A stretch of 64,000 nucleotides of DNA from Clostridium_AM sp963780135 (GTDB lineage Bacteria; Bacillota; Clostridia; Clostridiales; Clostridiaceae), in NCBI GenBank assembly GCA_963780135.1, contig CAWAAR010000003.1, forward strand, positions 4,154,001 through 4,218,000. The letters are read 5' to 3'. The position numbers were made by a program, and so were the translations under genes. Below, piece by piece: positions 54,252 to 62,424 of the stretch (its first letter is position 1; each line of letters starts with the position of its first letter). Below the pieces are notes generated by a model that ran no database searches, was not told where the DNA came from, and was given only the letters and a program-made list of their open reading frames with translations.

Positions 54252-55121
54252 TTATTTAAAATACAATTCCTCAACTTCTTTTGCTGGCATTTCTAATCCA
54301 GTATATAACTTAAAAGCTTCTGCTCCTTGCCATAATAACATTCCTGTACCATCTACTATTTTACAGCCATAAGCTTCAGCATCTTTTAAAAGCTTTGTTT
54401 TCTTTGGATTATATACTGTATCTGATACAACTAAACCTTTTCTGAAAACATTATTATCTTTTATTGGAGATTCATCTTCATGAGGATGCATTCCTACTCG
54501 TGTTGCATTTATTAAAATATCAGAAGATGCAATTTTATCTCTAAGTTTTTGCCTATCATTTAAGTCATATAACTCTACAACACATTGTGGTACTTCTTTT
54601 TTTAATTTTTCAATAGTTTCTTCAGCTCTTTTATAGAAATCATCTTTTATATTAAATATAGAAATTTCCTTAGCTCCATCTAGAGCACATTGTACCTGAA
54701 TAGCTGTTGCAGCACCACCTGCACCCATAATAGTTATATTTTTCTCTTTCACTTCTACTCCATGTTCTTTTAAACTGCGTACAAATCCAACACCGTCTGT
54801 AATATGTCCAGTTAATTTACCATTATTATTAACAATGGTATTTACTGCTCCAACTATACGAGCAGCTGGGGACAACTCGTCCATATACTTAACTACTTCA
54901 CTTTTGCATGGCATTGTAACATTTGATCCTTTTATGTTCAATGTCTTAATAGCTGCAATAGCATCAGGAACTTTTTCTAGTGAAATATCAAAAGCTAAGT
55001 ATGCAGAATCTATTCCTAACTTTTGAAAACTATAATTATACATAGCTGGAGATCCTGAATGACCTACTGGTGTACCTATTAAACTATATAAAGCTGTTGT
55101 TCCTGAAATTCTTTTTTCCAT
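54252..55121 (-). CDS. aroE: Shikimate/quinate dehydrogenase, copy 1
   Basis: The 289 residues have the substrate domain with GTPVGHSGSPAMYN and NVTMPCKSEVV (catalytic lysine), then AVNTIVNNNGKLTGHITDGVGF (the N..D pair). A Rossmann domain follows with IMGAGGAATAIQVQ and FNIKDD. The glycine-rich motif lacks the basic NRT typical of NADP binding, and an Asp two positions on suggests NAD, as in catabolic quinate/shikimate dehydrogenases. ATG 55121 is 38 bp after the flavin reductase gene, behind AGGGGG. It is about half identical to the copy at 59355. Confidence 0.82.
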   Translation of the reverse strand: MEKRISGTTALYSLIGTPVGHSGSPAMYNYSFQKLGIDSAYLAFDISLEKVPDAIAAIKTLNIKGSNVTMPCKSEVVKYMDELSPAARIVGAVNTIVNNNGKLTGHITDGVGFVRSLKEHGVEVKEKNITIMGAGGAATAIQVQCALDGAKEISIFNIKDDFYKRAEETIEKLKKEVPQCVVELYDLNDRQKLRDKIASSDILINATRVGMHPHEDESPIKDNNVFRKGLVVSDTVYNPKKTKLLKDAEAYGCKIVDGTGMLLWQGAEAFKLYTGLEMPAKEVEELYFK

Positions 55122-55159
55122 AATTATAAGCCCCCTAAAATTGATTTAATACTTTATCA

Positions 55160-57082
55160 TTATATCTTTAATGCTGCATCTAATGCTTCTTTTGTAGCAT
55201 CTAGTGCCCTACGAGCCCTTGTTGCATCACCAATAACATAAGTTTCTGCTACTGTTTTCTTTACTTCTTCACTTAATGGATCATAATTACGTGATCCCAT
55301 AGCAAGAACTACTGAATCAAAACCATCAATACTTTGTTCTACACCATCTGAAAGTGTATAAGCTACTCCATCTTTAAAGAATTTTGCAACTTTAGCTCCA
55401 GTAACAGTTTTGATTTTATATTCATCAAAATCTTTCATTAAGAATTTACGGTGTTCTGATATTACATCAGCCCCCACTTCATCACGAAGTTCAACAACAG
55501 TAACCTCATGACCTAATTCACCTAGGAAAGCAGCAGTTTCACATCCAACCATTCCGCCACCTACAACAAGAACCTTTTTACCACAAGCTTCTTTTCCATC
55601 AAGAAGATCAACTGCATGGATTAACCCCGAATCATTGATTCCAGGTATAGGAAGTACAAGTGGTGTTGCTCCCGTAGCTATAATTACTGCATCAGGTTTT
55701 TCTTCTGATATAATTTCAGGAGTTACTTTTGTATTCATGCAAATTTTCACACCATATTTGTTACATTTATTAATGTAACTGCGTACCATATTTGTAATAT
55801 CTCCTTTTCCTGGAGGATAAGCTGCTAAACGCATTTGTCCACCAAGTGTATCAGTTGCTTCAAATAGTTTTACATCATGGCCTCTCATAGCACATACCCA
55901 TGCTGCAAGCATACCACCAACTCCGCCTCCAACAACTATTACCTTCTTACTAGTATCTGCCATTTTCAATTCAGTTTCTCTTCCAAGGAATGGATTAACA
56001 AGACAAGTAATTGGCTTTCCTTGATACATGTTACAAACACATCCCTGTAAACAAGCAATACATGGAGTTAATTCATCTAAACATCCAGCTGCAACCTTAT
56101 TAGGTGTTTCTGGATCAGCTAAGCTTTGACGTCCAAAGGCTACTAAATCACAGCGTCCTTCACGAACTAATAATTCTGCAAAATGTGGTTCTGTGAAACG
56201 TCCAACAATAATGACAGGAATATTTACTGCACGTTTAATCTCTGTAACCAACTCAGCATTAAATCCTCCATGTATTACTGTAGGTGCCCACATATACTCG
56301 TCTTTGATATGCACAGCACGTGAAACATGAAGTCCATCAATTCCACAGTCTTCTAAATAAGCAGCAATTACTGCACTGTCGTGAATATCTAATCCTCCAT
56401 CAACTTCGTCACTAGAATTAATACGGCAAATAACAGCTACAGATTGTCCAACTTTTTTACGGATATTTTCTATAATAAGACGAGGAAGTCTCATTCTGTT
56501 TTCAAAACATCCTCCAAACTCATCTACACGTTTGTTTGTTCTTGGAGAAAGAAAACTGCTAATTAAATATCCATGTGCGCAGTGTACTTCAACTGCATCA
56601 GCTCCAGCCTTCTTTGCACGTACTGCTGCATCACCATATGACTCAATTAGTTCATAAATCTCTTCAGTAGTTATAGCCTCAGGTATATTACGACCTAGTG
56701 CTGCTGGTATTGCTGAAGCAGATTTTAATGGATATCCCGCAACTTTTGCATTTCCTTCTGGTCCTGCATGTTGAAGTTGTATAGATATTTTTGCACCATT
56801 ATCATGACAAGCATCAATAACACGTTTAAAACTTTCTATAGTGCTATCATCAAACAGACATGGTTTTCTAGGTCCTCCTTTAGCTTTTTTATCTACAACT
56901 GTAGCTTCAAAAGTTATTAAGCCAAAGCCGCCTTGAGCACGTTTACTATAATAAGCTAATGATGCATCGCTCATAGACCCATCTGTGTTTGCAAAATTAT
57001 TTCCCATAGGTGAAACTACAAAACGATTTGGAACTGTCATGGAACCAATTTTTATTGGTGTAAACATGGATTTAAACATCAT
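55160..57082 (-). CDS. Old-yellow-enzyme/2,4-dienoyl-CoA reductase-like Fe-S flavoprotein
   Basis: The 640 residues start at ATG 57082 (MMFKSMFTPIKIG), behind AAAGGATGAG. An FMN barrel covers residues 1-350, with HCAHGYLISSFLSP and RTNKRVDEFGG. The 4Fe-4S motif CIACLQGC followed by a fourth cysteine after VCNMYQGKPIT lies near 345-365. A FAD/NAD part (about 380-640) contains VIVVGGGVGGMLAAW and VLVVGGGMVGCETAAFL. This is the build of dienoyl-CoA reductase, enoate reductase and BaiCD/BaiH. Its substrate is probably an alpha,beta-unsaturated ring acid from quinate or shikimate breakdown. Confidence 0.82.
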   Translation of the reverse strand: MMFKSMFTPIKIGSMTVPNRFVVSPMGNNFANTDGSMSDASLAYYSKRAQGGFGLITFEATVVDKKAKGGPRKPCLFDDSTIESFKRVIDACHDNGAKISIQLQHAGPEGNAKVAGYPLKSASAIPAALGRNIPEAITTEEIYELIESYGDAAVRAKKAGADAVEVHCAHGYLISSFLSPRTNKRVDEFGGCFENRMRLPRLIIENIRKKVGQSVAVICRINSSDEVDGGLDIHDSAVIAAYLEDCGIDGLHVSRAVHIKDEYMWAPTVIHGGFNAELVTEIKRAVNIPVIIVGRFTEPHFAELLVREGRCDLVAFGRQSLADPETPNKVAAGCLDELTPCIACLQGCVCNMYQGKPITCLVNPFLGRETELKMADTSKKVIVVGGGVGGMLAAWVCAMRGHDVKLFEATDTLGGQMRLAAYPPGKGDITNMVRSYINKCNKYGVKICMNTKVTPEIISEEKPDAVIIATGATPLVLPIPGINDSGLIHAVDLLDGKEACGKKVLVVGGGMVGCETAAFLGELGHEVTVVELRDEVGADVISEHRKFLMKDFDEYKIKTVTGAKVAKFFKDGVAYTLSDGVEQSIDGFDSVVLAMGSRNYDPLSEEVKKTVAETYVIGDATRARRALDATKEALDAALKI

Positions 57083-57142
57083 AAAAAATCTCATCCTTTC
57101 ATTTTTTAAAAATACACTAGATTTATAATATATTGTATTTTA

Positions 57143-57997
57143 CTATTTCGTATTTGGAGAAACTTCTGGCCAAGCTTTGTCCAATACTTTTATAGTATTG
57201 TCATATGTATGTTTAGCTGCTTTTGCAACACCTTTTGCTAAAATAGCATCACTTATTACTTCAACACCAATGCATGCTGGTTTTATACCTTTTTCTTTGA
57301 TCATACGAACAAAACCTTCTGTTGCATTGATTCCTGTACCTGGTGCAAGTCTGTCGTGCATTGATTCATCTCTTAAGATAGATTTTGCATATGGTCTTTC
57401 ATAAACATCGTTAATCTGGATAGATACAATTTTATCAGCTGGAATACCTTCTAATAGGTTAATATCATTTTCTTGATTTGCTCTTACCCAATGCCATGTA
57501 TCCAAGATAAGTTTAGCATTGTCACAACTAGCTCCTTTAACCACTGCCCAACCTTTTTTAATATCTGGAATACCGCTGTATGGCATAGGCTCTACACCGA
57601 TTATGTACTTACCTGCTCTTTGACATAATTCTTTTAATTTCTGTGCAGTATGTTCTACACTATAAGTTTCCATTAAGCCAATGTTGATGTGCTTTACATC
57701 AAACAATTCACACATATGGAAGCATAATTGTTCTTTGTATTTTTCTTCATAAGAACGTTTATCTTCAGCCCAAAGTGTAATATATTCTACTTCAGTAACC
57801 TTCATATCATATTTTTTAAGAATATCAAGAATATCAGAATCGAACAATCCTTCGTTTAATGCATCTACATATGTTTCAGCACGAAGGCCTATTCCATCAT
57901 AACCTGCCTCTTTTGCTGCTTTAACTCTTTCCTCAAATTTACATTGGTCTCCTAATGTCCATGAACTAACTGTAATTGGTGCACATTGATTTTTCAT
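57143..57997 (-). CDS. Xylose-isomerase-like TIM barrel protein, possible 3-dehydroshikimate dehydratase
   Basis: The start is ATG 57997 (MKNQCAPITVSSWTLGDQ), behind AAAGGGGAT. The 284 residues form an AP-endonuclease-2-type barrel; likely metal ligands are Glu in IIGVEPMPY, Asp/His in LILDTWHWV, His/Gln in SIQIND and Glu in CIGVEV. QuiC/AsbF-type 3-dehydroshikimate dehydratases belong to this superfamily, and the neighbours are shikimate/quinate dehydrogenases. A sugar epimerase cannot be excluded. It is the first gene of the minus-strand operon, divergent from LysR at 58272. Confidence 0.65.
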   Translation of the reverse strand: MKNQCAPITVSSWTLGDQCKFEERVKAAKEAGYDGIGLRAETYVDALNEGLFDSDILDILKKYDMKVTEVEYITLWAEDKRSYEEKYKEQLCFHMCELFDVKHINIGLMETYSVEHTAQKLKELCQRAGKYIIGVEPMPYSGIPDIKKGWAVVKGASCDNAKLILDTWHWVRANQENDINLLEGIPADKIVSIQINDVYERPYAKSILRDESMHDRLAPGTGINATEGFVRMIKEKGIKPACIGVEVISDAILAKGVAKAAKHTYDNTIKVLDKAWPEVSPNTK

Positions 57998-58172
57998 AGT
58001 ATAATCCCCTTTCAAGCAATAAATTATTATTAATTTAGTTTTTAATTTATACATAGAACATTTAAATTAATTTAACTAGTTTCTACCGGTAGATTTCCTA
58101 TATAAAACGCCTAAATTCCTACTTAGTAATCGTTTTTACTGGAATTTATAAATTCATTATATTATATAACTT

Positions 58173-58192
58173 TTATCAAAACAAATTGATAA
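58173..58192. promoter_or_regulatory. LysR-type dyad between isomerase-like gene and lysR
   Basis: TTATCAA and TTGATAA form perfect 7-bp arms around AACAAA. A similar TATCA/TGATA dyad lies before the next lysR gene. It is a good candidate for the operator of the divergent promoter pair. Confidence 0.5.
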
Positions 58193-58271
58193 TTTACTAA
58201 CAATTCATAGATTTTGTATATAGGTTATGATATAATTCATTTAGATAAATTGTGAAAGTGGAGGTGCTGCT

Positions 58272-59156
58272 TTGAATTTATATCATTTGCGCTATTTCGT
58301 GACTTTAGCACACTTAGAACATTATACAAAGGCTGCTGAGCAATTAATGATTACTCAACCAAGTTTAAGCCATGCAATATCCTTATTGGAAAATGAATTA
58401 GGTGTTTCTCTGTTTGAAAAATATGGCAGAAACATTATATTAACTAAATATGGAAAAATATTTTTAAATAATGTAGAAAAATCCTTAGAAATTCTTGATT
58501 CAGGTGTTAAAACTTTAAAAATGATTGGTAGTGGTGAGGGCAAAATCCATTTAGCTTTTCTTAGAACATTAGGAACAGATTTTGTACCAGATATTACCCA
58601 AAGTTTTTTACAAGCAAATCAAGAAAAATTAATCGAATTTCACTTTCACACTAGAGTAACTTCTGTTGATGTTATTCAAGGTCTTAAAGAAAGAAAATAT
58701 GATATTGCTTTTTGCTCTAAAATCCATAAAGAACAAAATGTTGAATTTATACCAATCGCTAGTCAAGAATTGGTATTAATAGTTCCTATTGATCATAAAC
58801 TTGCAGATAAAAGTACAATAGATTTAATTGATACTATTCCATATCCTCAAATCTTTTTTACAAGAAAAAGTGGACTTAGACCTATAATTGACGATCTGTT
58901 TAGTCAAATTGGTAAAGAACCCAAAATTGCCTATGAAGTCGAAGAAGATCAAGTAATTGCTGGACTTGTTTCTAAAAACTTTGGCATTGCAGTTTGTCCT
59001 AATATGCCTATACTAAATTCTATGAATTTAAAAGTTATTAAAATTTTAAGTCCAAATTTTGAAAGGCTCTTTTATTTAGCCGTAATGAAAGATATTTACT
59101 TAGCTCCAATTGTTCACGAATTTAAAAACTTTGTTATAGAGCATGCTGAAATATAA
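58272..59156 (+). CDS. LysR-family regulator of the quinate/shikimate-type operon
   Basis: The 294 residues start at TTG 58272, behind GGAGGTGCTGCT. The winged helix (1-60; LYHLRYFVTLAHLEHYTKAAEQ) and a substrate-binding domain follow. It resembles the LysR at 61343 over the full length (for instance FEKYGRNIILTKYGKIFL against FDKQGRNVYLTKYGKIFL), so they are paralogues. Divergent from the isomerase-like gene, it likely controls that operon with a ring acid as coinducer. Confidence 0.85.
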   Translation: MNLYHLRYFVTLAHLEHYTKAAEQLMITQPSLSHAISLLENELGVSLFEKYGRNIILTKYGKIFLNNVEKSLEILDSGVKTLKMIGSGEGKIHLAFLRTLGTDFVPDITQSFLQANQEKLIEFHFHTRVTSVDVIQGLKERKYDIAFCSKIHKEQNVEFIPIASQELVLIVPIDHKLADKSTIDLIDTIPYPQIFFTRKSGLRPIIDDLFSQIGKEPKIAYEVEEDQVIAGLVSKNFGIAVCPNMPILNSMNLKVIKILSPNFERLFYLAVMKDIYLAPIVHEFKNFVIEHAEI

Positions 59157-59192
59157 TGTTTAAAGTTAGATATATTATGAAGCATTTTTTAT

Positions 59193-59332
59193 ATGACAAT
59201 GGACAGAGGACAGTGTCGGCAATATTTCGCTTTAGCGAAACCAGTCATCAAAAATTTAATTAAAGATTTTTCGTAGTGCAGTGGAGAAAAATCATCCTTC
59301 ACTGTCCTTTGTCAATTGTCCTCTGTCCTCTA
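59193..59332. repeat. Palindromic intergenic element with GGACAGAGGACAGTG-type ends
   Basis: The left end GACAATGGACAGAGGACAGTG and the complement of the right end (GACAATTGACAAAGGACAGTG within 59310-59332) match with few mismatches. Inside lies a strong hairpin TTTCGCT/AGCGAAA (about 59227-59242). It has no coding capacity and lies between the convergent lysR and aroE genes. I recall similar ends as a repeated intergenic element in clostridial genomes, but no second copy is in this window. Confidence 0.5.
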
Positions 59333-59354
59333 ATATGTGCCAAAATTGAATTAA

Positions 59355-60227
59355 TTAGTATTTAATATCTAACACCTTTTTCATGTGTTCTATAGGCATC
59401 TCTTTTCCAGTCCATAATTTAAAAGCTGCTGCCCCTTGGAATAACATCATTCCAAAACCGTTCATTGTTTTACATCCTACTTCTTTTGCCATTTTTAATA
59501 ATGCTGTTTCTGCAGGTGCATAAACAGTATCTGTTACAATTAAACCTGGTCTTAAAAAGCTTGGATCTGGAATATAAGTTTGACCTTCTAAAGGTTTCAT
59601 TCCAACACCAGTTGCATTAGCAAACAAATAACTATCTGCAATTTCTTCTTTTAATTTAGCAAGGTCATCTAAGTCATATAAAGCTGCTTTACAGTTAGTT
59701 TTTTCATTAATATCTTTTACTGTTTGTTTTCCTCTTTCAAAGAATTCATCTTTACGATTAAAGATTGATATTTCAGCTACACCATCTAAAGCTGCTTGTA
59801 TTTCAATTGCTGTAGCAGCTCCGCCTGCTCCTGCAATTGTAATTTTCTTACCAATTACATCAATACCAGCATCTTTTAGTGATTGCATATAACCAACACC
59901 ATCTGTAATATGTCCAGTTAAAACACCATTATCATTTACAATTGTGTTAACTGCACCACAAAGTTCTGATGCCTCTGACAATTTATCAAGATACTTATGT
60001 ACTACTGTTTTATTAGGCATTGATACGTTTGATCCACGTACTTTCATTGCTCTAAAACCTTTTATAGTATTTTCTAGATCTTCATTACCTACTTCAAATG
60101 CAAGATAAGCATAATCTAAACCTAATTTTGCAAATGCTTCATTGTGCATTGCTGGTGAACTAGAATGTCTAATTGGATATGCAATTAATCCTATAAGCTC
60201 TGTGTGTCCTGTAATTCTTTCTGACAT
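59355..60227 (-). CDS. aroE: Shikimate/quinate dehydrogenase, copy 2
   Basis: The 290 residues have AYPIRHSSSPAMHNEAF, NVSMPNKTVVHKYL (catalytic lysine), GAVNTIVNDNGVLTGHITDGVGY and a Rossmann motif IAGAGGAATAIEIQ. Residues after beta-2 read FNRKDEF, so NAD or NADP use is open. ATG 60227 has GGAGAC. It is downstream of aroD on the same strand (56 bp), so the two would convert quinate to dehydroquinate and on to dehydroshikimate. A partial copy lies at 50597-50780. Confidence 0.82.
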   Translation of the reverse strand: MSERITGHTELIGLIAYPIRHSSSPAMHNEAFAKLGLDYAYLAFEVGNEDLENTIKGFRAMKVRGSNVSMPNKTVVHKYLDKLSEASELCGAVNTIVNDNGVLTGHITDGVGYMQSLKDAGIDVIGKKITIAGAGGAATAIEIQAALDGVAEISIFNRKDEFFERGKQTVKDINEKTNCKAALYDLDDLAKLKEEIADSYLFANATGVGMKPLEGQTYIPDPSFLRPGLIVTDTVYAPAETALLKMAKEVGCKTMNGFGMMLFQGAAAFKLWTGKEMPIEHMKKVLDIKY

Positions 60228-60283
60228 AATAATCGTCTCCTTTTTATTTAAATTATATTTTTATAGTTTATTATTATACTAAT

Positions 60284-61051
60284 TTATTTGTTAGCACTAA
60301 TAAGTGAAAGTATTTTGTATAATTCATTTGCTTCTAACTGTCCTGGAGCTGATGCAACTTTTGCTGATCCAAAAGTAAGTGCTGAGCCAAAAGCTTCACC
60401 TGCTAAACGGCTAATAACTCCTAGTGGTCCCATAGACATAGTTATAATTGGTGTTTTGTCATGATTACGTGCCATTTCATTTGTAGCTGTTAATAATTCA
60501 ATCACATCTGTGCTACTTAAAGGCATTACTGCTATCTTAGGCACATCTGCTCCTAATTTCTGCATTTTACATAATCTTGCTATTATCTCATTTTTGCTAG
60601 GTGTTTTATCAAAATCATGATTAGACATAATTACTTTAACATCATGCTTATGTGCTGCATTAACAATTTCTTTTACTGTGTCTTCATCACCAATAAATAA
60701 TTCCACATCAATCATATCTGCATTACCTGTTGCTGAAATTTCTTTTTGTAGTTCTGCATAATATTCTAATGTAATTTCTTTTTCTCCACCTTCCTTAGCA
60801 CTTCTAAAAGTAACTAATAAAGCTACATCACCTAAAGCTTTTCTAACTTGCTCTAAAATTTCTTTTACTTTTTCAATTTTATCTACATCTTCATAATAGT
60901 CAATTCTCCATTCAGCCACATCTAGCTTAATCGTTTTTAAATAAGCCACTTCTTTCATGATCTCATCATTATTATGTCCCATGAACGGCACTGCAATTTT
61001 TGGAATTCCTTGACCTAATTTTATGTTTCTTACTTGAACTATACTCTTCAT
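60284..61051 (-). CDS. aroD: Type I 3-dehydroquinate dehydratase
   Basis: I choose ATG 61051 (MKSIVQVRNIKLGQG), nine bases after AAAGGA; ATG 61060 is too close. The 255-residue barrel has the substrate-binding AEWRIDYYED, the catalytic histidine in IMSNHDFDKTP and the Schiff-base lysine in VPKIAVMPLSS. It interconverts 3-dehydroquinate and 3-dehydroshikimate. Its operon with a dehydrogenase and divergence from a LysR gene point to catabolism rather than aromatic amino acid synthesis. Confidence 0.92.
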   Translation of the reverse strand: MKSIVQVRNIKLGQGIPKIAVPFMGHNNDEIMKEVAYLKTIKLDVAEWRIDYYEDVDKIEKVKEILEQVRKALGDVALLVTFRSAKEGGEKEITLEYYAELQKEISATGNADMIDVELFIGDEDTVKEIVNAAHKHDVKVIMSNHDFDKTPSKNEIIARLCKMQKLGADVPKIAVMPLSSTDVIELLTATNEMARNHDKTPIITMSMGPLGVISRLAGEAFGSALTFGSAKVASAPGQLEANELYKILSLISANK

Positions 61052-61291
61052 TTTTTTCATTCCTTTCTTAACTTTTAAATTATTATACAATTTAGTAATC
61101 GTTATCTTAAAGAATGCAAGTAGTTATCCTACGTAATTTTTAAATAAAAATATTAGATAATGAAAGCATTTCAGCCTTTACTATGCATAATCCAATATAT
61201 AGTTATTTTTTTAACATATCATGTTTTTATTATACCTCTTTACTTTTGATAATTCTAATACATCTTTTTCGCTTAATTAATAGTTTTTTTC

Positions 61292-61305
61292 TATCAATTG
61301 TGATA
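61292..61305. promoter_or_regulatory. Dyad TATCAATTGTGATA upstream of lysR
   Basis: TATCA and TGATA are 5-bp arms around ATTG, 37 bp before the lysR start. The same spot in the relic at 51078-51091 keeps the dyad (TATCGATTATGATA) while flanking bases have changed, which supports it being a binding site. Confidence 0.5.
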
Positions 61306-61342
61306 TGCTGTATATTATTCTGATTTAGGAGAGAAAAAAATT

Positions 61343-62245
61343 ATGAATTTGAATCAATTATATTATTTCAAAACTGTTGCTCATTTAGAACATTTTAGAC
61401 AAGCGGCCTCAGAGTTAAATATATCTCAACCTAGTTTAAGTAACTCCATGTTAAATTTAGAATCAGAACTTGGTATTTGCTTATTTGATAAACAAGGAAG
61501 AAATGTATACTTAACTAAATACGGAAAAATATTTTTACAACATGTAGAAAAAATACTGTTTGAATTGGAAAATGCAAAAAATAAAATGAGTCAATTAGCA
61601 AGTAGCGAAAATGGGCATGTTGATATTGCCTATATTTCTCCATTAGCTCAGTACTATATTCCTGAGACAGTACGTAGTTTTTTAAATTTAGAGCAAAATA
61701 GAAATGTTACTTTTACATTTAAGCAAGGTTTTAGTTATGAAATGTTAACTGAACTAAAAAATGATAAATATGATTTGATTTTTTGCTCTCATGTAGAAAA
61801 TGAAGATGATATTGTGTTTATTCCTATTATTAAAAAGGATTTATTTGTAATAGTTCCTTTTGAACACCCACTTGCAAAATTTGACAGTATTGATTTAAAA
61901 GAGATAGAGCCTTATCCATTAGTAGCCTATGACAAGGCTTCTGCCCTTGGAAAAGCTACCTCAAATTTATTAAAAAGTATTAACTTAAATCCAAAGATTA
62001 TTTGTGAAGCTGCCGATGAATATGCCATTTCTGCATTAGTTGCTGCAAATTTTGGAGTAGCCATTATAGCTGAGGCACCTGCTCTTAAACATGCTAAAGT
62101 TAAAAAAATAAACATTAATACTCCAAAATACTCTCAAATAATTTATCTTGCATATAAAAAGAATAAGTATTTTCCTCCTGCTGTTGTGAATTTTATTTCG
62201 TATATAAAAGAAAAAAGTTCTATAGGCAAAAATACCACTTTATAG
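61343..62245 (+). CDS. LysR-family regulator divergent from aroD
   Basis: The 300 residues begin at ATG 61343 behind AGGAGAG, with the winged helix NLNQLYYFKTVAHLEHFRQAASEL and SQPSLSNSMLNLESELG, then a substrate-binding domain. It is a paralogue of the regulator at 58272, and the first 15 codons of a third copy remain at 51128. It probably controls aroD-aroE. Confidence 0.86.
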   Translation: MNLNQLYYFKTVAHLEHFRQAASELNISQPSLSNSMLNLESELGICLFDKQGRNVYLTKYGKIFLQHVEKILFELENAKNKMSQLASSENGHVDIAYISPLAQYYIPETVRSFLNLEQNRNVTFTFKQGFSYEMLTELKNDKYDLIFCSHVENEDDIVFIPIIKKDLFVIVPFEHPLAKFDSIDLKEIEPYPLVAYDKASALGKATSNLLKSINLNPKIICEAADEYAISALVAANFGVAIIAEAPALKHAKVKKININTPKYSQIIYLAYKKNKYFPPAVVNFISYIKEKSSIGKNTTL

Positions 62246-62328
62246 ATATGTGATACCAAGGTTTCACTTATACTAAGAAAATAGAATTGCTCAATTTTCC
62301 ATTGCTTAAAAACATGTATATGAATTAA

Positions 62329-62366
62329 AAGGGCTGCCACACTAATTAGTTAGTGTGGCAGCCCTT
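62329..62366. terminator. Bidirectional terminator between lysR and flavin reductase
   Basis: AAGGGCTGCCACACTAA pairs perfectly with TTAGTGTGGCAGCCCTT around TTAG (17-bp arms). T-rich sequence follows in both directions, so it serves the convergent lysR and oxidoreductase genes. Confidence 0.85.
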
Positions 62367-62424
62367 CATTTTGTTTGAAATAAAATATAATTTTTAATCA
62401 ATATATTAAGAATTACCTATTGTA

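Noticed and set aside
54130..54372. 80-codon frame over the aroE-MFS gap
   Set aside because: It starts in a terminator hairpin and overlaps the aroE 3' end in antisense.
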